From Liquidambar formosana (taxonomy: Eukaryota; Streptophyta; Magnoliopsida; Saxifragales; Altingiaceae): a stretch of 64,000 nt of DNA. The DNA lies in NCBI GenBank assembly GCA_039720395.1, contig CM077820.1:54194196-54258195 (forward strand). The letters run 5' to 3'. The notes beneath the pieces were generated by a model, which saw only the letters and a list, made by a program, of their open reading frames with translations, ran no database searches and was not told the DNA's origin. The translations under genes and the position numbers were made by a program. Position 1 is the stretch's first letter. The number at the start of each line of letters is the position of its first letter. Below are positions 48,613 to 57,719 of this stretch, piece after piece.

Positions 48613-51600
48613 ATGGCGAACCGTACGGACCCAGCTGCGAAGAGCATAAGAGGGACGAACCCACAGAACCTGGTTGAGAAGATATTGAGGTCGAAGATAT
48701 ACCAAAACACCTATTGGAAGGAGCAGTGCTTTGGTTTGACGGCGGAGACGCTGGTGGACAAGGCCATGGAGCTCGACCACCTCGGTGGTACCTTCGGCGG
48801 CAACCGCAAACCCACCCCTTTCATGTGCCTCGTCATGAAGATGCTCCAGATCCAGCCGGAGAAGGACATTGTTGTTGAGTTCATCAAGAACGAAGATTAC
48901 AAGTTTGTATTTTTTCTTACTCTCGACACCTTTTTGATTATCCATTGGTATTTTAGTTATCATTGGCCCTCTGTTTGGTTGCCGAGAGAATGGAGAAAAC
49001 AGTGTAGGATTTTGGATGTTATGATTGGATTGTTTTGTCTAGGAAAAACGGATTAGGGTTCTGAATAAATTCTTTTTTTGACATTTTATTTATCAGAAAA
49101 TGAATTAATAAGGTTCTGAATAAAGGAAATGAAAAAAGCCCCCTTTTTTGAGTTATGAAAGAAAAATACCAAGTAGAGGTTGATTTGATTGTTTTGAATC
49201 ATTTTTCCTCTTGGATAATTTGAGTTTTCTTTTTGTATTTTGTTTATCTGGTGGCTGCTTGAATAGGGGAAGAAAAGATAGGAATATAAATTTCTTATGT
49301 TTCTGTTTATGTTGTTTTGATTTTAATTCTACTAGACCAAATTGTTGTCCTAGGCTTTGTTGTTTTAAAGTCACAAACTCACAATCCAATCAGCACGTGT
49401 TGATATAAGTTATACCAGCACCATGCATTGGGGGTTGTAGCCCTTGCATTGGTCTTATGTACCTCATATCTCACTAATGCGCAAGGTAGAACTCCTAATG
49501 CAAGTGTTGATATAAGTTATATCAGCACGTGCTTACGTGATCATCATCCTATATATATATATATATATATATATTTGGATAATGGGGGAATCATCCCACT
49601 GTAGGGCCCTTTGGACTTACCCATGGAACCTAAAAAGCATATTCGCTTAAGAATTCTTATGTTTCAGTTATCTTTCTTTTGCAATGCGTTGCTCTATTGA
49701 TTATACAGTTTTGGTAATGCCGTATATGTGTTTATCTTTGTTGTGAAGATGTGAGGTCCTTTATGTTACTAGTTTAAATTTTAATTGAAGATTCAACCTT
49801 TGGGGTGCAGATATGTCCGGATACTTGGTGCTTTTTACTTGCGTCTTACAGGGACAGACACTGATGTGTATCTGTACCTGGAGCCTCTCTACAATGACTA
49901 CCGAAAATTGAGGCGAAAATTAGCTGATGGACGTAAGATATTTAAGCAATCTTTTGAATCTTTTCTGTTTTTTAATTAAATTATTCTTATTGTTACCCTC
50001 AACTAGAAATATGCTAATTTTCTTTTATTGCACCACTATATATTTTTTTTTTGTGGCTGTTCTAAGTTATGGTATTACTGTTTTACTTTGATTCTATCAG
50101 TCTTTGCATTGACACATGTGGATGAGGTTATTGATGAACTTCTGACAAAAGATTATTCCTGTGACATTGCTTTGCCACGTATCAAGAAAAGGTGACTCTT
50201 TTGAGACCTGATACTTTCTCAAGTTAAATTTCTTAATTGCTGATTTTTTATGTTTTATCTCTATTATCTTTGATATAATGCCTGTGCCTCTTTTTTTTTT
50301 TTTTTTCCCATAAATTTAATTGACTGTTGTCCTTTTGGTGAAACTTAAACTTTTATATTTTAATCCCCACATCTCTAAGACTTCGGTGCAATGTAACTTT
50401 ATAATCAATTCCCTGAGAGGACAAAACATCCACTCACAATTCGGGTGCACCTATCAGATGAAGAAAGCATGAAAAAGTGTTCAAACTGGTATCTAATGAA
50501 GGGACTAGTAGATGCTGAGTTGACTAAGTGGTTCCCCCCACCCAAGGTGAACCAAAGAAAGTTTTGAAATTGTTCTTCTTAGATTTTAGCCACTTTTATA
50601 GGGGTCTTGTATGCCAAAGGAAGAAAGTCAGTGGACGGGAATGTTTGATAAGGTGTCCCATACTTGTTGCTCCATCCAGCAATTATGATTTACATCTTTA
50701 AGCTCAGCTACTTTGTCCAGAGTCACCCCTTTCATTGAAAAACAATCCTAAAAGTTAAGGCTTGCTAATCGGGTTGACTTTGGGTTGGTGAGTCCAGGAG
50801 CCTAACTTGACCCCAAATCTCAAGGCTTTTATAATTCGGTTGGTTTAGGTCTACAGAAAATTGGGAGGGTTCAATTCAAGCAGGTTGTCAGGCTTAATTT
50901 ATAAAATGTGCTGCACTAAGGTTAAAAAAATGAGCTGAGTCAAAATTGCAATGTATTTGTTTCTTGATTTTGACCAAATACTGGGGCTGTGATTCTGGGC
51001 CTTGCATGGTCTTATGGACCTTATAAAGTGAGGCCATTTCCTGTTTAAACTAGATGGCTAAGGTCTGAAATTTTCATTTAGTTCAAAATCACTCAAAAAT
51101 TCAGGTAGCATGAGTTTTTTTCAATTGATTTAACAGTTGATAAACTTTTTGTTGGGTTTTTTTTTTCCTTTTCCTTTTGTTTTGTTTTGTTTGTTTTTCT
51201 TTTGTTTTACATGAATGATCTCTAGGCTTGCTTCTAAGTTGTAATTTTGAGTTTTTTAGGACTTTCTTGTACTTACACACTCCATACCAATAGATGGACT
51301 CTTGAGTCAGCTGGTTCGTTGGAACCAAGAAGAAGTGCATTGGAAGACGATTTTGAGGAGGAGGAAGATAAAGAGGAGGATGACCAACTGATAGCTGGAT
51401 TAGACCTTGGGGGTCATGAAAAGGTTCTCCTTTTTTCCCCATATTTTACTTTTGTTTGATCATTTTTTTTTTCTTTCCTTTTCTTATGTTGGTATTATTC
51501 CTATTTGTGCAGGATTACTATCGTGGGCGAAGCCCCGCACGGGAAAGAGAGAGGGATAGAAAACGTGATAGTCACAGATACAGGTACAAGCTATTTTATG

Positions 51601-51825
51601 TTTTTGGTCATTGTGAACAATAGTACATTTTTATAATGTTCTTTCATAGTGTTTCCTCTCACTCTCCTGACATGTTTTTTTTTTTTTTTTTTCCAAAATA
51701 TTTTAAATGATCTATATGGGTGTGTATCATCCATGTTTTTTTTTTTTTTTTTTTCCTATTTATTTGTTTAGGGCGTACTATTTATTTGTTGTTGGTTAAA
51801 TTTTAGTGGAAGCTGTTGTATACCG

Positions 51826-51860
<35 letters not shown>

Positions 51861-53274
51861 ACAAACGTGTTCCAACTTTCAAGGGTTATGTTACTACCAT
51901 GGCATCTAAAGCCATTGGTTACTCCAAACAGCTTCCTACAGAAAAATATTATGATCCTGCCAGGTTTCTCTGCACTGACAGTGTGCAGTGAGAAGTATGA
52001 TGGATCACACAATTATACCTTTATATTTTATGTAAACATGGTTCCATTTTTTGGTAGTTTTAATCATGGTTTTATGGTAATTGATGTTCCTTCTTCAGTA
52101 TTTGAATTGAATTGCTTTTTGTATTGCCTTTATGATTAATTTTATAAGATTTATTATCATTGTTGGTGATGACTACAATTATTTTTTCTGCAACTTCTTT
52201 TGTGGCTTTGTATTAGCTTCATTGAAAAGAATGAATGTGGGCTCTTAAAAGCCAATTACGATAAAATAGTGATTTCATTTCTCTTTAGGCCCAGATGACT
52301 CCTAAGTTATAAAGCTGGGTATGGTCGTTTATTTCAAGCAGCTATGAGCTTGTTTTTAACTTTGCATGTGAATGGTATTTTTGGGAGATTTATGAGTTTT
52401 CCTCTATGCAGAGCTGGTGTGGCAAATTATGATGGAAGCTGTTTTCTAACCATACATATACACATGCTGACGTGCATGCATACATACATAGTATGGATGT
52501 ATGTAGTATGTATGTATTACGTACATCCTGCCAGGACTCTCTACTGATAGCGTGCAGAACTATGATGGATCAAGCAATTCTATCGTAGTTTGAAGTTGTT
52601 TTCATGGTCATTAGTTTCCCTTGTAGGATTTTCCTTTTCCTTTTCATTCCTAACGAATTTTTTTTGCCAAATTTCATATCAGGATTGCCATTGACAATTT
52701 ATGAAAGCCTCTTAAATAATTTCTTGAATGAAAGCATGGACTAGTAATGTACTTTCAACCTTATTTCATGATATTTCTTTTTCTCAGGGATCGAGACTAT
52801 GATAGAGACTATGACAGGGATAGAGATTACGATAGGGAACGCGGAAGAGGGCGAGAAAGAGAGAGGGATAGAGAGAGGGAGAGGGATAGGGATAGGGATA
52901 GGGATAGAGACCGTTATCGCCTGAGAGAAGAAAAGGAATATGGTCGTGAAAGGGATCGTGAAAGGGAGAGGGAAGGCAGGGAACGAGAGAGACGAGACAG
53001 GGATCGTGGCAGGCGTAGGAGCCATTCAAGGAGCCGAAGTAGGAGTAGGGATCGCAAGGACCGTGAAGGCGGGGAACACCGCAAGAGGCATACCCGCAGC
53101 AGTGCCAGCCCCAGAAGGCGTGATGGGCCAGATGATGGTAGCACTCGAGAAGAGCCAAAGAAGAAGAAAGAAAAGAAGGAGAAGAAGGATGACGGGACAG
53201 ACCACCCAGATCCAGAGATTGCAGAAGCGAACAGACTACGAGCATCCCTTGGGTTGAAACCATTGAAGCTATAA
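48613..53274 (+). CDS. PRP38A: Pre-mRNA-splicing factor PRP38A, complete, 6 exons
   Basis: PRP38 joins the spliceosome as part of the B complex and is needed for its activation. Exons 48613-48902, 49811-49932, 50101-50191, 51294-51423, 51513-51583 and 52788-53274 join in phase to give 396 residues. Residues 1 to about 170 form the conserved PRP38 domain: [20 protein letters not shown] at the start, [14 protein letters not shown] in exon 2 and a run ending LPRIKKR. An acidic linker ([10 protein letters not shown]) in exon 4 is followed by a long Arg-Asp/Arg-Glu tail, an RS stretch ([10 protein letters not shown]) and a Lys-rich end. The C-terminus closes with [11 protein letters not shown], conserved in SR-related spliceosomal proteins. 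Intron 1 contains a MITE and the recurrent 5'-intron motif. The exon 4 acceptor at 51293 has a weak pyrimidine tract but fits phase and family. Confidence 0.95.
49391..49572 (-). mobile_element. Palindrome-ended MITE in PRP38A intron 1
   Basis: This is the reverse-complement relative of the element at 40021-40210. It has CAGCACGTGTTGATATAAG, then GCATTGGGGGTTGTAG and CTTGCATTGG, ATGTACCTCATATCTCAC, a second GATATAAGTTATATC palindrome, and GATCATCATCC directly before a TA repeat (49551-49574). The TA repeat is on the same side of the element as in the other copy. Confidence 0.75.
51827..51859. repeat. CA microsatellite in PRP38A intron 5
   Basis: About 14 CA units run from about 51831 to 51858, preceded by T runs at about 51677-51692 and 51738-51755. 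It explains the short open frames in this intron. Confidence 0.9.
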
Positions 53275-53903
53275 GTATGTAATAATTTGAGGGTCTGCTA
53301 GCCTGACTAATTGTTTCTGTTATATGGATGGTTAGAAAGTTTGCGGATGTCGGCTAATCACACAGGTGCTCTCAGTACTTAAAAAGGCAAATGCAACCAG
53401 ATGTTAGATATCTCTGTATCATTTTTGCCTGTTTCGTACCTTTATTACATGTTTACTATTACTAAAGCAGGAGTGTATGTTTGTGTAAATGCTCAAAAGA
53501 ATACTGTTTGTCCATCATAGTAAGATTTAGGAATGAATTTTTGGTAGAATTCCCAACCAGCCGAACCCGACTAATTTTGTGCTATGTTGTTTACCCAAAA
53601 AGGAGGAAAAATGGTGTTAGAGTGTGGTGGGGGGAGGTGACGAGAAAATTTTCATATAATTGGGCACCACTTGTATTTCAAATACTAATGTGACATATAA
53701 TAATACCTGCGTGGGACCTATTACCAACAATGACAGCTCGAAACGCTAAATGTTTTCAACAATTCCTAATGATGGCTCCTCTGGAAGATGGATTTGTACC
53801 TTCAACTGTAATGTGCTATGGGTTTCAAGCTTCAACAGAGTAGCATGACAGGAAAAAAAAAAAAATTGAAGCAAATATAGTAGTGATATGATTTTGAACA
53901 TAA
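53275..53903 (+). other. 3' flank of PRP38A
   Basis: AT-rich sequence after the PRP38A stop, presumably 3' UTR and spacer, reaching the target duplication of the left Mutator-like element. No coding sequence seen. Confidence 0.6.
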
Positions 53904-55213
53904 ATTTTATAAGGGGGATTTGGTCATTAGTCAAGTAAATAACACTTATTTGACAATTAGTGAACTTACTTTTATTTTAATTAAATTAGTCCGTTTTATT
54001 GCTTTCTAACGAAAATACCCCTTATCTCTATTTACCCCTCACTTCTCCTTCCATTCACCCGTCTTCCTTCTGCTTCATAATCCTGCTAAGGAAGTCCTTG
54101 CCTTGCTTAGCTTTTGAGACTCACCTACCCTATTCCTCTGCTTCTATTTTCCCCTTCTTTCACTATTCTCACCTAGCTTCAAAACCGTACGTGGAGCTTC
54201 CGCCTCATACGGCTCCTCTAGGGATGGAGGTTGGCCTAGCTCACAGCTTGCAGTCTCTTCCTCTTACAGAGTATTATATGTCATTGACTTGCTTTAAAGT
54301 TCCAGGAAGTAAAAAAACAAAAACAAAAAAAAAAACGTGCAATCTATCTCCCAGGCTCTCAGCGATTCTTTTCTCCACTAATCACCCCTTCCTAACCAGC
54401 CCGCTCAATCGATCTTGTAAGATCAGCTAAAATATTTTAATGGGACAGTTATTGATGATTATGGGATGAGTTTTATGAGATGGTTGTCTCCCAAACCAGG
54501 TCCTATTGGGTCAATTCGTTTGGTAGATTGTCCATCAAATGAGTTTGTACCCTAAGAAAGCCATGGGATAATAAATAATTGAATGGGATCACTCTCTCTC
54601 TCTTCTTTTTTTTTTTTTGGGGGGGGATACAGTCTACTAGATAAGGTTTTGATTATGACTTGGGATTGTTAGAAGGAAAACTCAGGCGAAGGAAAATTTT
54701 ACAAAGTGGACCATGCCAAATTATAAAGTAGTAATACTTTACAAATTAGTAACACTTTACAAATTGATCATGCTAAAGTAGTAAAATTTAACAGTTTTAC
54801 ATAGTAATAAAATTTACAAAATAGTAAAATTTTACAACAATTTTACAAAGTAGTAAAATTTTATGGTTTTAATTTTTTCAATAATTAACTAATCAACTTG
54901 TATCGAAGATGTTGACGAGTAGGTTCTAAAGATATAATTTTATTTGAAAATAGATATATATGTTAAAAGTTATATGTTTTTAAAACTTAGAATACTAAAA
55001 AACCAAGTTAGTTACATAAAGTGCCCTTAATAACAAAAAGAGAAATGCCCTTAATAATAATAAGGGTAAACAAGGGATTTAAAAAATAAAGATGACTAAT
55101 TGCTAAATAAGTTCATTTTATTGACTAATTGAGTTAAAAAAAATACTCTTACTTGATTAATTACTAATATTTTATCTAATTATGGACCAATCACCAATTT
55201 CCCCATTTTATAA
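53904..55213 (+). mobile_element. Mutator-like element, left copy, 9-bp target duplication
   Basis: ATTTTATAA at 53904-53912 and 55205-55213 flanks a 1,292-bp element. Its ends are inverted: GGGGGATTTGGTCATTAG on the left, and CACCAATTTCCCC on the right (reverse complement GGGGAAATTGGTG). A 9-bp duplication is the signature of Mutator/MULE transposition. No transposase frame is present, so it is non-autonomous. A cluster of AAAGTAGTAAAATTTTAC-like words occupies about 54720-54865 near the right end. The interior includes an organellar intron-like segment and a T12-G9 homopolymer (about 54608-54627). Confidence 0.85.
54181..54216 (-). other. Group II intron domain V-like hairpin inside the left MULE
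   Basis: On the minus strand this reads GAGCCGTATGAGG, then a CGGAAG loop region, then CTCCACGTACGGTTTT. The outer AGCCGTA pairs with TACGGTT, and a GGAA-type tetraloop closes the inner stem, as in domain V of plant organellar group II introns. One inner position cannot pair (A opposite C). It probably derives from organellar DNA that entered the nuclear genome; mitochondrion versus plastid is undecided. Confidence 0.6.
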
Positions 55214-55354
55214 TTCACTCCTAATATTTTCTTAACTCCTCCTCTTTCCAACTAAAATAAGAAATAAAATAAACCACCAAGCCAACAACAGAGAAGAAAA
55301 AAGAGAGTAAAGTTTCAATATTTCTATATTTGCTAAGCAAGTCTCTTTCACTAT

Positions 55355-55623
55355 TACATGCCATTATATACCTGTGGTGGCCTAATGGTGAAGGCTTTAG
55401 TTTCAGGTGGTTGTGGGTTCGAGACGTGACGCCCCCTTTGAACCTCCTTCTATTTTGACCAATTGTGTACCCACTAGACTTTTGATGGTGCTGAAGTGAC
55501 GGACTCGTCTTTTGGGCGGTAACTATGACTCAAACCAGACATTTTTCAACAGGTAGAGACTATCGTTGGTCGCCCCTCTGCCTTCTACTCTTAGAAAAAA
55601 AAAATACATGCCATTATGTACCT
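55355..55623 (+). mobile_element. tRNA-derived SINE with 18-19 bp target duplication
   Basis: ACATGCCATTATATACCT (from 55356) and ACATGCCATTATGTACCT (from 55606) flank a body of about 231 bp. The A box TGGCCTAATGG is at 55378-55388 and the B box GGTTCGAGACG at 55416-55426. A poly(A) run ends it at about 55595-55604. Only one base differs between the duplications, so the insertion is relatively young. Confidence 0.88.
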
Positions 55624-55913
55624 CTCGTTCCTCTATCTAGTAACATAAAATATCGGAATTCCAAATCAGACCAACACATGGGAGGAAATAAAAAAACAAA
55701 AACAACCTGTTCGGCTGATCGTTTGACTTACACCGTGCATTCCCCCCCTCCCCAAAAAAAAAAAAAAAAGATTCCAAACACTTGGCCCATCAAACAAAAA
55801 CCAGAACAAAACAATATTAAAATATAAAAGACCATAGCACGTCTGGAAAAAAAATAAAATCTGAAAGAAATAATTACTTGAGGAAGAAGCATTGATGTCC
55901 CATAAAATTGTTT
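55624..55913. other. Spacer, probable 3' UTR of the minus-strand gene
   Basis: A/C-rich sequence with C7-T-C4 followed by a long A run (about 55741-55770). It lies immediately 3' of the unknown minus-strand gene and no independent coding sequence is seen. Confidence 0.5.
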
Positions 55914-56861
55914 TCATGGAAGGACTTCTTCTGGTAAAATAATTCCATTCTTGTCATACTGAAGAATGCCAGACATATTCAGTGGCCTGCACCTCTCTCC
56001 CATTAAAATTCTCTTCTTGCACAATTCCTCTTCACCTCTCTCTTCTTCTTCTTCGACCTGGTTCGTCGCTTTCTTTCGAATGGAGTTTTCCCTTCTCAGC
56101 TTTACCCGGCTGAACGAAATCCTCGACGATGAAACCGTAGCCAAACTGCATGAATTTTCCTCTGTTCCATTCACAATGCAATTAGTAGCAACCCCATTTT
56201 CGCTGCTGTCACTTCCACTACTGTCACAACGACTGGTTTTGTTACTTTTGCTTTTGATGAATTTCAAACCAGTCTTTTTGTTAAAGAAACTTGGGAAAGA
56301 CAGTAGCATTTTCAGATATTGCTTAGCTTCCAAGACCGATCGATTCGAGTTCTTTCCATCATCATCAAGCCTCCCCTGCTTCAGCAATTCATCTTCATTC
56401 TCCAAAATATCCTTCAATGAAACCTGGGTCCTTGACAATGCACCATCTTTTTCGTCTACTTCATTGAAACCTTCAATATCATTGCCATCAACTCCATCTT
56501 TTTCTCCCTTTTTGAAGACCTGTCCATCTCTTTCTTCCTCTACTTCATCTTTTTCGCTTAAGGAATAACACATCTCTGGTGAATTCTTGGCACCACAGAC
56601 ATTGGAGAAGATGAAGCCGACTTTCTTGGGGTTTGCCCATTTCTTCTTGTTCTTGCTTTGATCATCGACGGCATCCGTGGCAGTGTTGTGGCTGTGGCTT
56701 CTTCTCTGCATGGTGTTGATGAGTAACTTGGGGATTTTGACTCTCAACTTTGGTGGAGGGATGGTGATGTTTATAAAGTATGATAATGGGGAGTTTTGTG
56801 GTATATTGGGGTTCGTTGTGGTAGTGAGAGCACTACAAGTACTGGGATTTTCTTCTTTCAT
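55914..56861 (-). CDS. Intronless gene for a plant protein of unknown function
   Basis: A single open frame of 315 codons runs on the minus strand. I do not recognise a named family. The protein is Ser/Asn/Glu/Lys-rich and probably largely disordered. A basic stretch KNKKKWANPKKVGFIFSNVC lies at about residues 69-88, an acidic stretch (DEVEEERD) at about 104-111, and LEAKQYLKMLLSFPSFF at about 176-192. The end is compact: GERCRPLNMSGILQYDKNG then LLP-like residues. That C-terminal pattern, G.RCRPLN.SG.L.YD..G, recalls small plant-specific proteins of unknown role and supports a real gene. The first ATG is used; Met51 at about 56711 is an alternative start, and the PPPKLRVKIPKLL segment before it looks conserved-like. 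It sits between two inverted Mutator-like elements, so capture or amplification should be considered. Confidence 0.7.
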   Translation of the reverse strand: MKEENPSTCSALTTTTNPNIPQNSPLSYFINITIPPPKLRVKIPKLLINTMQRRSHSHNTATDAVDDQSKNKKKWANPKKVGFIFSNVCGAKNSPEMCYSLSEKDEVEEERDGQVFKKGEKDGVDGNDIEGFNEVDEKDGALSRTQVSLKDILENEDELLKQGRLDDDGKNSNRSVLEAKQYLKMLLSFPSFFNKKTGLKFIKSKSNKTSRCDSSGSDSSENGVATNCIVNGTEENSCSLATVSSSRISFSRVKLRRENSIRKKATNQVEEEEERGEEELCKKRILMGERCRPLNMSGILQYDKNGIILPEEVLP

Positions 56862-56887
56862 CTTCCCCTGTGCGGCAAAATTCCCAT
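56858..56887 (-). promoter_or_regulatory. Nine-codon uORF overlapping the start of the unknown gene
   Basis: On the minus strand an ATG at 56887 opens a nine-codon frame whose TGA stop (56860-56858) overlaps the main ATG as ATGA. A CT repeat (GA on the plus strand, about 56923-56950) lies just upstream, as in many plant leaders. If the leader covers this, translation of the main frame would need reinitiation or leaky scanning. Confidence 0.45.
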
Positions 56888-56918
56888 TGTTGGCCTTTCA
56901 AAGAAATGGGGGATGAAA

Positions 56919-56950
<32 letters not shown>

Positions 56951-57719
56951 GTTCAGGTTGTGGGGGGAGACGTGGGTGGAGGGGATCCTATATCTGTGGA
57001 AGCAGACACCAGTTCTTATCCTTTTTGGCCTTAATTTGCCCCTTGGAGTAACATTATTATGATTTGATTTGAAGGGCAAATCAGTAAATTGACCCATCAA
57101 AAGCGATAAAGAGATAAAGTTAGTTTCAAGTTGAGACCATTTTTACCACAACTACCTACTTGACTGGCCCACTCTATTATGGTGCCATGAATTGGGGTTG
57201 GATAATTGGATTGGTCATGTTTCAAACTCAAACCCAAATCTAGTTACATGGAATTTTTCGATCCAAGACCCACCCATCCTAAGAAACTCATGGGAGGCAT
57301 GCCCATTGATTGGGTTGGGCTTGTCTCTGGATTCGCTTCAACTTTTGCCAAGCTCCCTTTCACTTGACAGATTTTGCATTTTTGCATTAATTCTGTGATA
57401 GCTGCAGCGCTAAATAGAAGAACCAATCTGAGATTATTGTCCTTAAAATTATATAAGAACAACTCGGAGTAGATGACTCTTGATCAAAGGCTCTACGCGC
57501 CAATATAGGCCGTATCAGCCTTTTTATTTTGGTAGGCCACTGCATCGTGTAGCCTAGTGGCCTGGGCTTAGGCTAACTTGTCGGATATGTGTCCTGACTC
57601 TTTGCTCGTGAATGTAGCGATGCTACTCTTCCCAGATGATTTGCCCCGTAGAGTACAAGTTGCCAATCCCTTTTTCTTACCAATATATATAGTTCCAGTG
57701 GCGTAACCGCCTAGGCTTA
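56888..57719. other. Upstream flank of the unknown gene
   Basis: Contains the CT/GA microsatellite leader and then unique-looking spacer up to the right Mutator-like element. A TGTAGCCTAGTGGCC word at about 57556 resembles a pol III A box but no B box follows at a suitable distance. No coding sequence supported. Confidence 0.5.

Noticed and set aside
52784..53263. Long open frames antisense to PRP38A exon 6
   Set aside because: Produced by the repetitive RD/RS codons; the sense frame carries the conserved protein.
53999..54430. 143-codon plus-strand frame inside the left MULE
   Set aside because: Spans the domain V-like hairpin and CT-rich transposon sequence; codon pattern is not protein-like.
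55966..56568. 200-codon open frame on the plus strand
   Set aside because: Antisense shadow of the minus-strand unknown gene; composition (Ser, Leu, Phe runs) mirrors the Glu/Lys-rich product on the other strand.
57192..57398. 68-codon plus-strand frame
   Set aside because: Isolated, no conserved motif, ordinary spacer composition.
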